Positions 1-11,438 of a DNA stretch of 64,000 nucleotides are shown here, one piece after another; the first letter of the stretch is position 1, and each line of letters opens with the position of its first letter. A program made the position numbers and the translations under genes. The DNA is from Apostichopus japonicus (taxonomy: Eukaryota; Echinodermata; Holothuroidea; Aspidochirotida; Stichopodidae), in the NCBI RefSeq assembly GCF_037975245.1, contig NC_092579.1, positions 17,012,178 through 17,076,177 on the forward strand, read 5' to 3'. The notes under the pieces were generated by a model, which worked only from the letters and a program-made list of their open reading frames with translations, had not been told where the DNA came from and made no database searches.

Positions 1-37
<37 letters not shown>

Positions 38-3000
38 AAAATACATGCCCGGTCTGCATGTTGGTGAAGCTTTAAGTTCCAGGCTTAACTCGATCTGCAG
101 CTTTCTGCTTTAAATCTCTATAATGTGAATGAATGATACTTTTGCGACATGGCTTAATCCTTGACAACTGTAATCTGAGCGGTTTTGGGTGTGAATTACG
201 GCATGTTCCAATGTTTTTCACGTCAAATTATAAGCACTTTTTTGAGTTGCTAGACTAACAGTGAAGCACGATCTAATTAATTTAACAAAATACATCATAT
301 ATCTTTCAATTTCCAATATATTGAAATGCTTGAAACCGACTTTGATAATGTATTCGCGAAACCAGAAAAGCCCCCTTATATGCAGAGTTTATAGAGAAAA
401 TGATCTACATACAAATATCTATTTCTATATCAACGTGAACATGTCCATAAATAAAAACAGCAAAGTCGTAAATCAAATTTGTGTGACGAAAATGACGTGT
501 CTGGTTTTATTTAATTTGCGAAGTTACGAGACTGGCATATGTAGTTTTCCATCGAACTACATGACCAAATGTTCGTTTTAAGTAAGGTATCCCTGTTTTC
601 TGTCGCTAGAAGTTTAAAGTGACACAGTCATTTGAATAACTACTGGGTGGTAATGACTACATCTCCTGAATGTCCTTTTATATTCACATTGGTTGATTTT
701 GTATAGTGAATTATATGTATCTAATACCGGTATGTAAGAGATAACCTTAATATATATATATATATATATATCACACAATTACAGATCCAGTTATATTCTG
801 ATCAAGAATAGGAAAAACCAAAAGCGAAAAAAGATACATAGTTGACAAAGTATAGGAATACTGATTTTTTTACAATATGAATCGGAATTTTCGGTCCCCC
901 TGGAACCTTCTTCAGTAATGACTAGCGTTGATGTGTCAAGTTATAAAAAAGTGAAATGAACATAGATGTTTAAGGATTGACAAAAGTACAGATTATCTGA
1001 GAGCATCAACCAATAAGGAGATAAATAAAACAATCAACTGTGGTGAGTCTGTGAGTATAGAGGACAGGGGCTGGGTATGGGAGGACAGGAAGCGACATTA
1101 ACACTTGTTTGTAAAAGTACGGTGACTTTTCCTATAAGTATTTGTTGAGTTAATTAAGTTGTGAATAATTGATACAGAATATTCAATCTATTTTCATTTC
1201 GTTTATGTTCTTAAGTAGATTTAAATTGATAATTTTGACTGAGAGAATAGGAAATTGTAGGGCCCAGTCACGGGATATCCCATGACATTGTCCAGGTATA
1301 TATTTCTTATGATTTTTGAAACTCAGTCGTGCCTGTGTCACCTATACGTAACTATACCATTACCATTATTATTCATACAAGTGTTGGCATAAAAACACTT
1401 TATATTCTGTTGCGAAACTGAAAGTCCTGATAACTTCAAGGTTAAACTTAAAAACTCATCTTTAAAACATATAATATTTGTCTCGGCATCTCCCGGATGT
1501 TTGATCACCCCACTTGCCCCTTAATCATCTCCCCGCCTATGTGTACGGGGTAAACCATCGATATTGTGATGTATTCCTTTAAATATGGCAACTTAAACAT
1601 GAATGCCAACATATTTATAAGTAATCAGATCTTCTCTAGAAGTCACATAACATGACTGCCATAGTACGATGACACACGCATCCGCAGCCGGAATGTAAAA
1701 TGTAGCTTTATCGATTTCAAGTCCGCGTGCTAATTGTGAACCCGACAGTCTTTGTACGTTGAGGTATATATATAGTACATGAGTTATTATTACTTTAATG
1801 AAATGGGGAAAATGTTGCACAAACAAACATCGATTGTGATTCCTGATATCAAGGCGAACAAAATATCACATAATTTCTGTCATATTATTCTACACTATAA
1901 ATCAAAGAAGAATTTGTAGATATAAAGTAAACAGTCTACTGTAAAGTCTAATTGTCATTTGTATGTAATATAAATATTTACATTTTATGCATAATTTCTT
2001 CACAAAGTTATTAAATTATCAATGAAGCAATATTCAAAGGAAAAAAAAATCCAACTATCGTTTTCATGTAATGGAGATGCTTGTGATCATGAACTCTTGA
2101 TCCCCCTACTCCTCTTCTCCCCACCCACCCCTTAGAATATAGAAAGATATACAGAGGATCCCGACATAAGATACATGACGGTCGTTTTGTTAATGTATGA
2201 TGTCAGAACACTATACTAGGAGTTGAATATTGTGTTTGTTGTGTCTTTAGCTACCGATTCGTATAGCGGAATAGTCACTCAAATCAATGCAAGTACAGTA
2301 TTAGGTAATGCTAGAAAGATTTACGGTAGTAACATTTCTAAATAACCCCTTGTATATTATACAAAGAAGTATACTCATATAGTCACTGTTTTTAAAGTAT
2401 TAATTTGCTGAAATCATTATAAAGCTGTTAAACGTTCGAAATTAAGAGACAAAGGTGTGTGTGGAATGGGAGATTCAAGGGGGAGGGGCGTGGTGGGGAG
2501 GGGAGGGGAGGGGTGAAGGTAATAGCTAAGGGCGTAGGGAAACGGATTGATCAAGAGAGATGGGGGAAAGGGTACAGGGTATAGGGGTAAAACATGTATT
2601 TGGAGGATGGTCTGCATTATCTCTTGTTATAGATATAAGCGTCGAAAACCTTCCCAATCTGAAGAATGTTATGCTGTCACATATACACATATATCATCAT
2701 TTTTTTCAAGCAAACGTCCAGAAACAATGCGAATCTAATTAATTATCAATCTCCTTCATCAATTCTCAGACAGTCATTTGCTTAATGAATTATTCTGCTT
2801 CAGAAATACCTCCAACCTTGACCTTCCTCTTTTGACGTCTATTTGAGCCTAGATAATATACTGAGCAAAGTATATTAGTTTGTCTGACATGACGAGACAG
2901 TTTTAACGTTTAACTTTCTACATTAGGAAAGATATTACCGTAGTCTGTACTTTAATCAAAGTAAGACGTCAGTTTGAATGGATCACATTCAAATTTCTGA

Positions 3001-5975
3001 AGGCTATACTTGAAGGAAATCCCACCGTGGACTTCCGACAAAAAGTTTCTACAGTTAAAGAATTGTCCCCATTTTATTACTCTTTTTATTTTAACGAAGA
3101 CTGAAAAAGAAAAGACGTATAAGATCATCTATACTTTTCAAAAGCAAAAGAAGGAAAATGGCGCTTAAATTATGAATGATTCAACCTTCTAACCAATTTT
3201 TATCTAATTATGAACATTGTCAATTAAAGCACATAATACCATTTCCTTTCTGTTTCCTGGATGTTGTTGGAGTCTGTACGACTCCTCTCCTCCCCTTCCA
3301 GCCCCTCTCCAACACATTTACCCCCGTTTCCATTCATACATACACAGAAAGAACAAACCAGTTTGTCTTGTTTCAGATTATGTGCTATTGTTCTATTGTT
3401 AGCCATTGGTATATATATATATATATATTTGGATGTATATTTAGCAAATGGTAGTGCATAAACCATGAACAATGCAATGAAGCTAACATGTACCATCTGT
3501 CTATCAACAAACCGCCGTCAACATACCATAAGTAGAAATATCCACACATATCCCGTTGTTTTCGTTGTTTTCATGAGGAGGCGTAAACATGTGTTGTTTC
3601 CTCAATGTTGTATTCTATACAGTTTTCATATTGCCCAGGTAAACAGTAAACAGTAAAAATCAATAAAATTGAAAGTGGCATTTGAAATATCGTACATTAA
3701 GCTTTAATCGATATGGAATTCATCGCGTTCTTTACATCCTTATTTTATTCATTTGAAGGAGGACTTTTTGTTCCTATATGCCTACATAGGTTAAAAAGTA
3801 TTTTATTTGAATGTTCAAAACGCCAACAGCATGTTATGATAATCATATAGGCACTGGTTCCGCGAACTTAAGATAAAGATCAATGTACACACTTTATGAG
3901 CTTAACATTTTGTAACACAGACGGTATTGACGTGTGTATGGGATGATCTTTCGATAACTCCTTTAAGTTATTTATTATGTTATTAACTTATTCAAACTTC
4001 GTTAATAAATGACACGACATTGACGCATTTATAGACATAGTTGAAAAGAAAGTAGGCGAATGATATACTTTATCCACCACGTTGCATTTAAATACCATCA
4101 TTATCTGTTTAATTATCTCGTCTTCCTGAGCAACAACACGCTGTTGAACACGAAAATCTTATAGGCGGCTACATTAAACAAGTATAATAAAACAAGCATG
4201 CATAGTTAACTAAGCTTGTCAGACTCACACGCAAATGTTGGACGGGAAAGTCCCTACCAATCTGACCTGCGTCTCAATAAAAGTTAACAGATGCATTACA
4301 TGATAACTGTACAACAGCGTAATAGTGGACATTTTGATATAACGTATAAGCAATTTGAAATTTGTCCAAATTATAGCAACACAGAGAGAAGCAATTGTGA
4401 CAACGAACAATGGACTAATTTGGATTAATAAATCAAGATACCTCTCTTATAGTGCTTCAAAGTTCTAGACATAACAGTTACAAAAAAAGATGTATCTTCG
4501 TGAAATGATAAGATATATCAAATTGTAAAATATGCCCCTCCTCCACCTCCTTATCCCACATGGAAGAGGTTCGTTACGCCACTGGTATAATAAGTTGTTA
4601 CTTTCAGTGATAAGCAGGTGTCTTTGATGGATCAATAGTCAAATCGGACTAATTGCGACTTTAAAAGAGAAACAGCAAGTCACTGGACTTAACATAATAT
4701 AGGTCGGACAAAGCGCAACAAGCAAGTCACATGCGGCCCGCGCCCAAATTTTCTTCGGCCACCGAGAAAGTTTTAAAAGGTATATTTGGTACCGCATGTA
4801 GACCCCAATATCAGAGCAATATTTTATCTAACCATAACTACAACTGAAACAATAAAATAATTGAATGACCGGAAGGAGAAACATGAAAAAAAATTAGTTT
4901 ACAAATACAACTTATAGTTATGATAGGATATTTCGACATTCCACATTATGAGCAATGCGCTAGTGGAAGTATGTGATCTTTTAGTCGCCATTTTTTGAAA
5001 CGTTTTCGTTCTCGTCGGGGAATATTGGTACATCCGTAAATGTTGCGGTTGGATACATAAATTTTCACTGTGGCCAGCCAGATCAAATCTTTCGTGCCCA
5101 TCCACATTTTACAGAATATTTAATATATTTGCTTTACCGCAAAATAAACCGTATGTTTTCTACATAAAGTGCCTTGGGCGTTATATGTGTCTTTTGTTGA
5201 AGCGCGTTATATTATATTTTAATACCACTAACGGTAGTCGTGTAGTCGTTCCTTGTTGACGCAAATATATGACGATGTTTCATTATCTTGTTCACTGTCT
5301 CCAACGGCGATTATATATATAATGGTACATTATAGGAATCATATAGTGTATATATGCTTTGGTTTTAACTGCGCGTGCCTTTTGCTCCATTTAGCTTCAT
5401 GTTGTTGGTTTATTAACTTGTTTGTCACCATAGCGACAAGTCATAGAGCACCCTGGTCATTGTATTACAGCGCTTTTCGCGGGAAAATAATATATAGAGA
5501 AATAAAACTGTGAGAAATAAATGTTAAAAGCTGCAAAACTATACACAACAAAACGACTGGAGCTTGAGAAATGACACAATTTATTGACAAGAATAGATGT
5601 TAATTTAATCAGTCTATAGCTTTTCATCTTCAGTTTTACTTGAAATATATTGAAAATAGAAAATATAACTTTTTTTTTTAAGAAGTGACTAACCATCGAT
5701 GAAGCTTTCATGGTATATTATAAAGTTATATACCATGCATCTCGATTCCACGTTGCGTGAAATAAAACCCTTAATTAAATATATCAGGCATCATTCTACT
5801 ATATATATAAATGCCATAGTCCAATAGAAATGTTGGGCAAAAATAGTTCAATGTGTCTTTATTATTCCGGTTTTCAATATTTTTAAAATATGTTAAATAT
5901 CTCAAATTTTCCTTTAAGATTACATTGATGATGACGTATGCACTTCAGTACAGGCATAAATATAAAAGTTAATCC

Positions 5976-6036
<61 letters not shown>

Positions 6037-7237
6037 TATATAGTATGAAAATCCCATATTTTTTAATTATAAATAAACAGCATAGCACCAAAGGACATCA
6101 TGATAACCTATACACAATTGTCCATAACAAATTTGTAAACCGTTGTAAATAACCATATTCAAAGCCATGAAAATCTTGTCTTCTCATTTTAGGATTGCGT
6201 TGTACTTGAGCAACTGAACATATGGTGCTTAAACTGTAACTTCTTATCATCTAAGAATTGGTATTGAAATATTATCTAGACTGATCAAACTGATAACTTT
6301 TGAGAGTCTATGACACATCAAGCTAAACGTTTTCACCCCCCCCCCCCCTTTGATTTTGCAGTAATGACCTAACTGGCGTTCCATATCATTATACTTCATC
6401 TTTTGCATTACCCAGCTCCTTTAAGATTTCTCCTATTTGATCAACATGTAATTATTGTCATCAACTTCAGTGACAATTTGCCTCAGTCTCTTTCTGTCCT
6501 GTTTTCATTTACGATTAATTGCGACAAGACAGTTGACACAAATATATGTATATAGATCCCCATGATTATACCCCGTTCAACTCGTAACAAGAAAATTATA
6601 TATAAATATATGTATATATATGTATAAGTCAAATTTTATATATTTTAATCAAAGAATCACTTTACAACCACAGGGTTGTATGAAATAAATATTATAATAA
6701 TCAGATGTAATATTTATGTTTTAAACAAACAACGTATCGCATAGATATTTATTTTTCAACGGTTTCTATGCATGTTAATCATCGGATAATTGACGAAAAC
6801 CCTAGGCAAAATACCTGAACCTATCACTCAAACACGTTTTGACAATCTCAATAAATGCAATATATATAAATACATATATAATTCATAAAGAAGACAAAGA
6901 GGCGAGATATTTCCCAAGTGGCGAAAAATATTAGCAGAAGCGTTATAAGATTTACAGGTAAATATGCAACTATATCGGCAAAGAAATATGTGTACGAGGG
7001 GAGTATATTGATTTAAGAAAAGTCATCATTTTTAGTTTTCACTTCTAATATCAATAAGGGTCTTTTTTTTTGCTTTTCATTCCAGACAAGATTACCAATT
7101 TTGGATTCAATTATTTTAACTGCATTGCGTTGCCATGGAACCATGACATTTTGAAATGTGATATTGTGCATAATTGAAGTGCAGAGATGAAGATGTATAG
7201 AATGAGTAACATCATCATTGTTCCAAATATATCTCTT

Positions 7238-7240
<3 letters not shown>
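1..7240. other. Non-coding stretch, no exon recognised
   Basis: I see no coding exon here on either strand. The open frames are short and resemble no family I know. The stretch holds TA microsatellites (1-34, 750-771, 5982-6032), a G-rich run at about 2479-2515, a C14 run near 6338 and AT-rich single-copy DNA. A motif ending ACGCCACTG near 4572-4582 looks like one end of a hAT-type element, but no partner end was found. The RASD-like gene at 16.4 kb is on the + strand and lacks its first exon, so this may be its intron or simply intergenic DNA. Confidence 0.5.

Positions 7241-7312
<72 letters not shown>
7241..7312. repeat. (TA)n microsatellite, about 36 units
   Basis: Uninterrupted TA dinucleotides over 72 bp, the longest pure TA tract in the window. 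It gives rise to meaningless Tyr-Ile open frames on both strands. Confidence 0.97.
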
Positions 7313-7316
<4 letters not shown>

Positions 7317-7834
7317 CGTTGCAAACTATACAACCAAATGCATCAATAGCCAAAGAAACGTGAAGGATACCATCGGGTGTATTGCTAATGGCCCTTCTCC
7401 CACCCCCTACAACTCTCCTACAACATGTCCTAGAACAGAGATTATAAAGTATAGAGAACACTGCGAGGTTTACCAGAAGCTTTATGACTGAAGCGCGCAG
7501 AACCTTGTGTATGACAAGGAGAGTCATGGAACTTGTATATACTTTGGGGAGTTTGTAATAAGATATATCAACATTACAGATGAACTTCCTGGACTTTTAA
7601 ATGACCATAACGTTCACGTGAGTTGTACTCTTAAGACACAAAATGTACGTGTGACCCGCAATATGTATTTAGTGCCCCCATTAAGTGTCCTGTTTTTATA
7701 AAGGGTGTGTATTTATATATATATTCGCTTTCTCCCTGACACTGCACTGTATAAGCAAATATATGGTTGATAAGAGAAGGTTTTCATCGAAAGAATATTT
7801 CAGTTTCTTTAGGACATGTGGATTTGTATTTAAA

Positions 7835-8183
7835 CAGTGGCGTAGGAAGGTACTTTTGAGTGGGGGGGCTGAAGACTGATGGCTGGCCTGGGGGAGGGGT
7901 CTAAGGGGAGGGAGTGTGAATTTTTTTGCATTTCCAGGTGGCCTCAGATGCAATTTGGTGCAATATAGCACACTTCAACACCCACTCCATTTTGTAAAGA
8001 ATTTTACATTTTCACCTGGCCTTAGATGCAATTTGGTGCTTCAAATGAGATTTTTTTCTCATTTGGAAATGAAAAAGGGGTTTTCTGACTTGCGGGGCGG
8101 GGGGCGGAACGATACTTCCGCCCCCCCATATTTTTCACTGGGGGGGCTGGCGCCTCCCAGCCCCCCCGGTTCCTACGCCCTTG
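7835..8183 (+). mobile_element. hAT-like miniature element, copy 1 (349 bp)
   Basis: The element starts CAGTGGCGTAGGAA and ends TTCCTACGCCCTTG, imperfect terminal inverted repeats. It is flanked by a perfect 8 bp direct repeat, TATTTAAA (7827-7834 and 8184-8191). An 8 bp target duplication and CAG...-type ends are hallmarks of the hAT superfamily. There is no transposase frame, so it is non-autonomous. The interior carries a duplicated phrase (GATGCAATTTGGTGC, near 7947 and 8027) and G/C runs. A second copy lies at 39366-39729. Confidence 0.85.
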
Positions 8184-8191
8184 TATTTAAA

Positions 8192-9240
8192 GGTCACCAA
8201 TGGTTCGAATATCGTGTCAGTACATGATTTCGTTGGGCTTTAAATAGTTAATGGTTACAGTATCGGCCACCATTCGTGTTACTTGAGGTCGATTCTTCTC
8301 TTAATTATGTCAAGTTACTTGCATAATGATAAAGGTCACCTATGCCGACGTGGCTACGACATCGATATAAGTTCGATTTTATTTTTCAATTTCGCCGTCT
8401 AACGACAGGTTTAATTTTCCCTTGCATATGGTATATCGTAACAGCTTTCTTGAAAAAGAAATGAAGTAACATATAGGCATCTCGATTTTAAAGATATCAT
8501 CACTCTTAAATTTCTTCCACCCCTTTCTTCATTCCCCCATCCCCTCCGCCCCCTCCCCCAGTCCACGGCACGTTTCCTATCTTTTTCTATATGGAAGTAT
8601 AATATATTTTCCGTAGCCGCATATTAACAAAATATTCACTCATGCTTTCAATTCTGCACGCCGAATCTAAACATTGTTGATGTGAAACCTAGGGAGGGGA
8701 GGAGAGGGGGGGATATGAGCCATGGTGAGGGGTTTTCATATTACAATAACTGTTACAGAGAGCAAAATGCATGCGATATGTTGTTTCACTGATCCCGAAT
8801 ATATGAACAAACATGTTTTCTGACGTCAATGTACACATTGATCAATAATCAATTCCCCCTGAGCACTTCATGTAATATTTTGAGAAAGCTTTAGTTTCGC
8901 CACTATTTACTTTTTAATCTAGACACTTTTCCTTCCAGCTGGCTTTTCGACAGAATAAATCGGAGCGATTTCCGAAAAACAAGACTGTCGGCTTCTTTGT
9001 AAAGCATTCTGTCCTTGAACAAATGCTGCCTAAATATAGAGTTGTCATATGCGGATTATTACATCATCTTTCATATCTAGAGGGTTCAAATATATTACAT
9101 TGTTTGTGTATATATATATATATATATATATGCAAACAATACGAAGTAAACAAAATGGCGCAATCAAGACAACTTGATACACATTCACATGATAATCTCA
9201 TCATTTCTTGTTTGTGTATGCTTACATTATGTATATATAA
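8192..9240. other. Non-coding stretch between repeats
   Basis: No exon seen. It contains pyrimidine-rich runs near 8510-8575, a purine-rich run near 8692-8740 and a short TA tract at about 9110-9131. Confidence 0.5.
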
Positions 9241-9277
9241 CAGGCGCGTATCCAGGATTTTCTAACCCGGGGGCGCG

Positions 9278-9390
9278 AATTACTATCTAAGCGGAGCGCC
9301 ACCATCGGTTGGCGCGCAGCGTACAAGAAAATTTCTGGTTTTGATACCCCCCAGATCACCGGAAACGGCACTTCTCGGGCTTGAAATGAC
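9278..9390 (+). repeat. Shared internal module, copy 1
   Basis: Contains the phrase TATCTAAGCGGAGCGCCACC followed by GGTTGGCGCG and then an AGATCACCGGAAA block. The same module recurs at about 9993-10090 and 10708-10880 in elements with different ends, so the three are related non-autonomous repeats. Confidence 0.75.
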
Positions 9391-9925
9391 CAACCAGATG
9401 TACACTTTTGGCCTGAGAACCAAGTATTTCCTAATAGTTTTTTGTTTCCATCCATAACCTTTTTGAAGATTGTCAACCCGGCACAGGTCATGTTCGACCT
9501 GATCGCATGTCCTGTGGGTCTTTGCTTTTGTAGGTGATTCTACGTCGCGGCCCACAATACCCGTCAGCTCCACTTTTCAAGGTTTTAAGCCCCAAATTTG
9601 TTCAGAATTTGAAAATTCACATTTCTCGTGAATAAACTCATTTCAAAACATACCCATAATGTTGTACAAAATTTCATCTATGGACAACCAATATAGAAAA
9701 ACTACCTCCAACCCCTAACAGACCGGTCAAAATTGCACGAGTAGAGGGAAGTGTGATGCAGAATGTTGGTCAGAAATTTTCTAAAATTCAAACACAGTTA
9801 ATCTATTGGTGTACAAACATTAAACCTCTTATAACGGCTATTATAAAACTTGGTTGAAGGAAATGAAAAATAGCAGATATTTCCGAAACCGAACACTACA
9901 CACATAGGCGTAGGAGGCGCGGCGG

Positions 9926-10301
9926 CAGTGGCGGAGCTAGGGGTATTGGTCAGGAGGGGCGAGAATGGTCTGTAGGGGCGCTTTCGACACTATCTAAGCG
10001 GAGCGCCACCACTGGTTGGCGCGTAGCGCACAGACAAATTTTGAGTAAATATACTCCCTAGATCGCCGGAAATGACCCTTTCAGGGCCTGGCTAATTTGC
10101 AGATAAACGAAGAATAGGGTGTCATCGCCAAATTACACCAACAAAATGTGACAAATGTCAATAAGTAGATGAGAGCGCAATAAAAAAGTCAATAATCTAG
10201 AATAAGTAAAAAGTGGTAAAGAGCTGAAAAAGGCGCCAGCAGTCCATTTGAGTCCGTCAGGTGGCGCATCCGCCCCTGACCGTATGGACGCTCCGCCACT
10301 G
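9926..10301 (+). mobile_element. Nested hAT-like miniature element (376 bp)
   Basis: It has perfect 12 bp terminal inverted repeats, CAGTGGCGGAGC at the left and GCTCCGCCACTG at the right. The flanks share 7 of 8 bases (CGCGGCGG at 9918-9925, AGCGGCGG at 10302-10309), consistent with a slightly decayed 8 bp target duplication. The interior includes the shared TATCTAAGCGGAGCGCCACC module. It sits inside another repeat-like GGCGTAGGAGGC...GCGGCGGGGGTG context, so it appears to be nested. It encodes no protein. Confidence 0.75.
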
Positions 10302-10658
10302 AGCGGCGGGGGTGCAGCCCCTAATTCGCCATTACTAATATAAAAGAAACTTTTGACATAATTGGACCTCCATGCTTTTTATACATCTACATGAGACATG
10401 TCGTTGTTTACATTAGCTTCCCACGGTATACTGCGCAATTTTAACGGACCGTACGGTACATGATGGCATGTGATGTAATAACCGATGCTTGCTTATATGA
10501 TATTGACATTGGCACGTTGAACGCGCGCTTCGCGCTCGAAAATTTTTGGTTATTTTTTCAGGCAAGTCGGACAGTTTTGAGGATTTTCATCCTGGAACGC
10601 CATTTTCATGCTCACTGATATGATGTGATATCTGCTGTTTGCGTTACAAATTCGAACA

Positions 10659-10900
10659 GGCGTGTAGCGAGGAATTTGCCAAGGGAGGGGCGAAGCCTGT
10701 AGGCAAATTATCTAAGCGTAGCGCCACTATAGGTTGGCGCGAAGCGTTCAAGAAAATTTTGGCCGAAAATGCCTCCCAGATCGCTGGAAATGGCACTACC
10801 CAGGACCATTTGTTAGCGTGAAGCGTACAAGCAAATTTTGGCCGAAAATGTCTCCCAGATCGCTGGAAATGACACTTCCCAGGCCTTGTAAGTTGCATCT
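10659..10900 (+). repeat. Partial element with duplicated internal module
   Basis: Starts CAGGCGTGTAGCGAGGA, similar in style to the 9241 end. It contains the TATCTAAGCG.AGCGCCAC module followed by two tandem copies of an approximately 65-70 bp block (AAATTTTGGCCGAAAATG...CCCAGATCGCTGGAAATG at about 10752-10800 and 10830-10880). I could not find a matching right end. The open frames on both strands across it are repeat artefacts. Confidence 0.6.
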
Positions 10901-11227
10901 AAGCACTTTCTATTTTGAAATTACTTAGCGATATCATTTAAAAAAATGCTGAATGGGGGGGGGGGGCGGTCGCTCCATCCCAAAATGCGTCATGTTCCCC
11001 GACGACACGGTCGAGCTCGAGACCAGCCACAGTTGGTTTCATAGCACAATTCTACACACGCGTTATGATAGACCATATATAGTATATATATAGATCATTA
11101 GTGAGAGAGGAAAATGGAAACGTCAAAAAAATGGAGTTGTCGGTGTAAGGGGTAGGGTGAGGCACACTTTTACGAAATCATTGATCCGTCACTGCATGGC
11201 TACCCTTCAGCGCTGTAATGATGTCAC

Positions 11228-11395
11228 TGTTCCTCTTTCTCTTCTCGGTGTCTTCGCGTTTTTCTTTTACCCCCTCCTTTTCTCCTTCTTCTCTCTTTCT
11301 TCTTTTTCTTTTCCCTTCCTTCCTCTCCTCCTCCTCCTTTTCCCCTCTTTTTTCCTTTTTTCTTCTCTTTTTTTCTCTCCTCTTTTTCTTACCCG
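11228..11395 (+). repeat. Polypyrimidine tract, about 165 bp
   Basis: Nearly pure C/T on the + strand. Such tracts can form triplex (H-DNA) structures. It produces long low-complexity frames (Ser/Phe/Leu on +, Lys/Arg/Glu on -) that I do not regard as genes. It adjoins the GC-rich terminal repeat ending at 11438. Confidence 0.85.
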
Positions 11396-11438
11396 GGGGG
11401 CGCGCGCCCCCAACGCCCCCCCCCTGGATACGCACCTG

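Larger units (their letters stand above)
9241..11438. mobile_element. Possible composite hAT-like element or cluster of nested miniature elements
   Basis: The left boundary reads CAGGCGCGTATCCAGG at 9241. The right boundary at 11438 is, read on the minus strand, CAGGTGCGTATCCAGG: 15 of 16 bases match as a terminal inverted repeat. Both ends continue into a CCCGGGGGCGCG-like run. The 8 bp flanks (ATATATAA and TATAATAA) do not match well, so two unrelated half-elements are also possible. A complete smaller element (9926-10301) and a partial one (from about 10659) lie inside. No transposase frame was seen. Confidence 0.45.

Noticed and set aside
7013..7527. Tyr/Ile-rich frames on the minus strand
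   Set aside because: Translation of the (TA)n tract.
9222..9573. Minus-strand frames of 89 and 96 aa
   Set aside because: They lie within the GC-rich hAT-like repeat module that recurs twice nearby with different frames.
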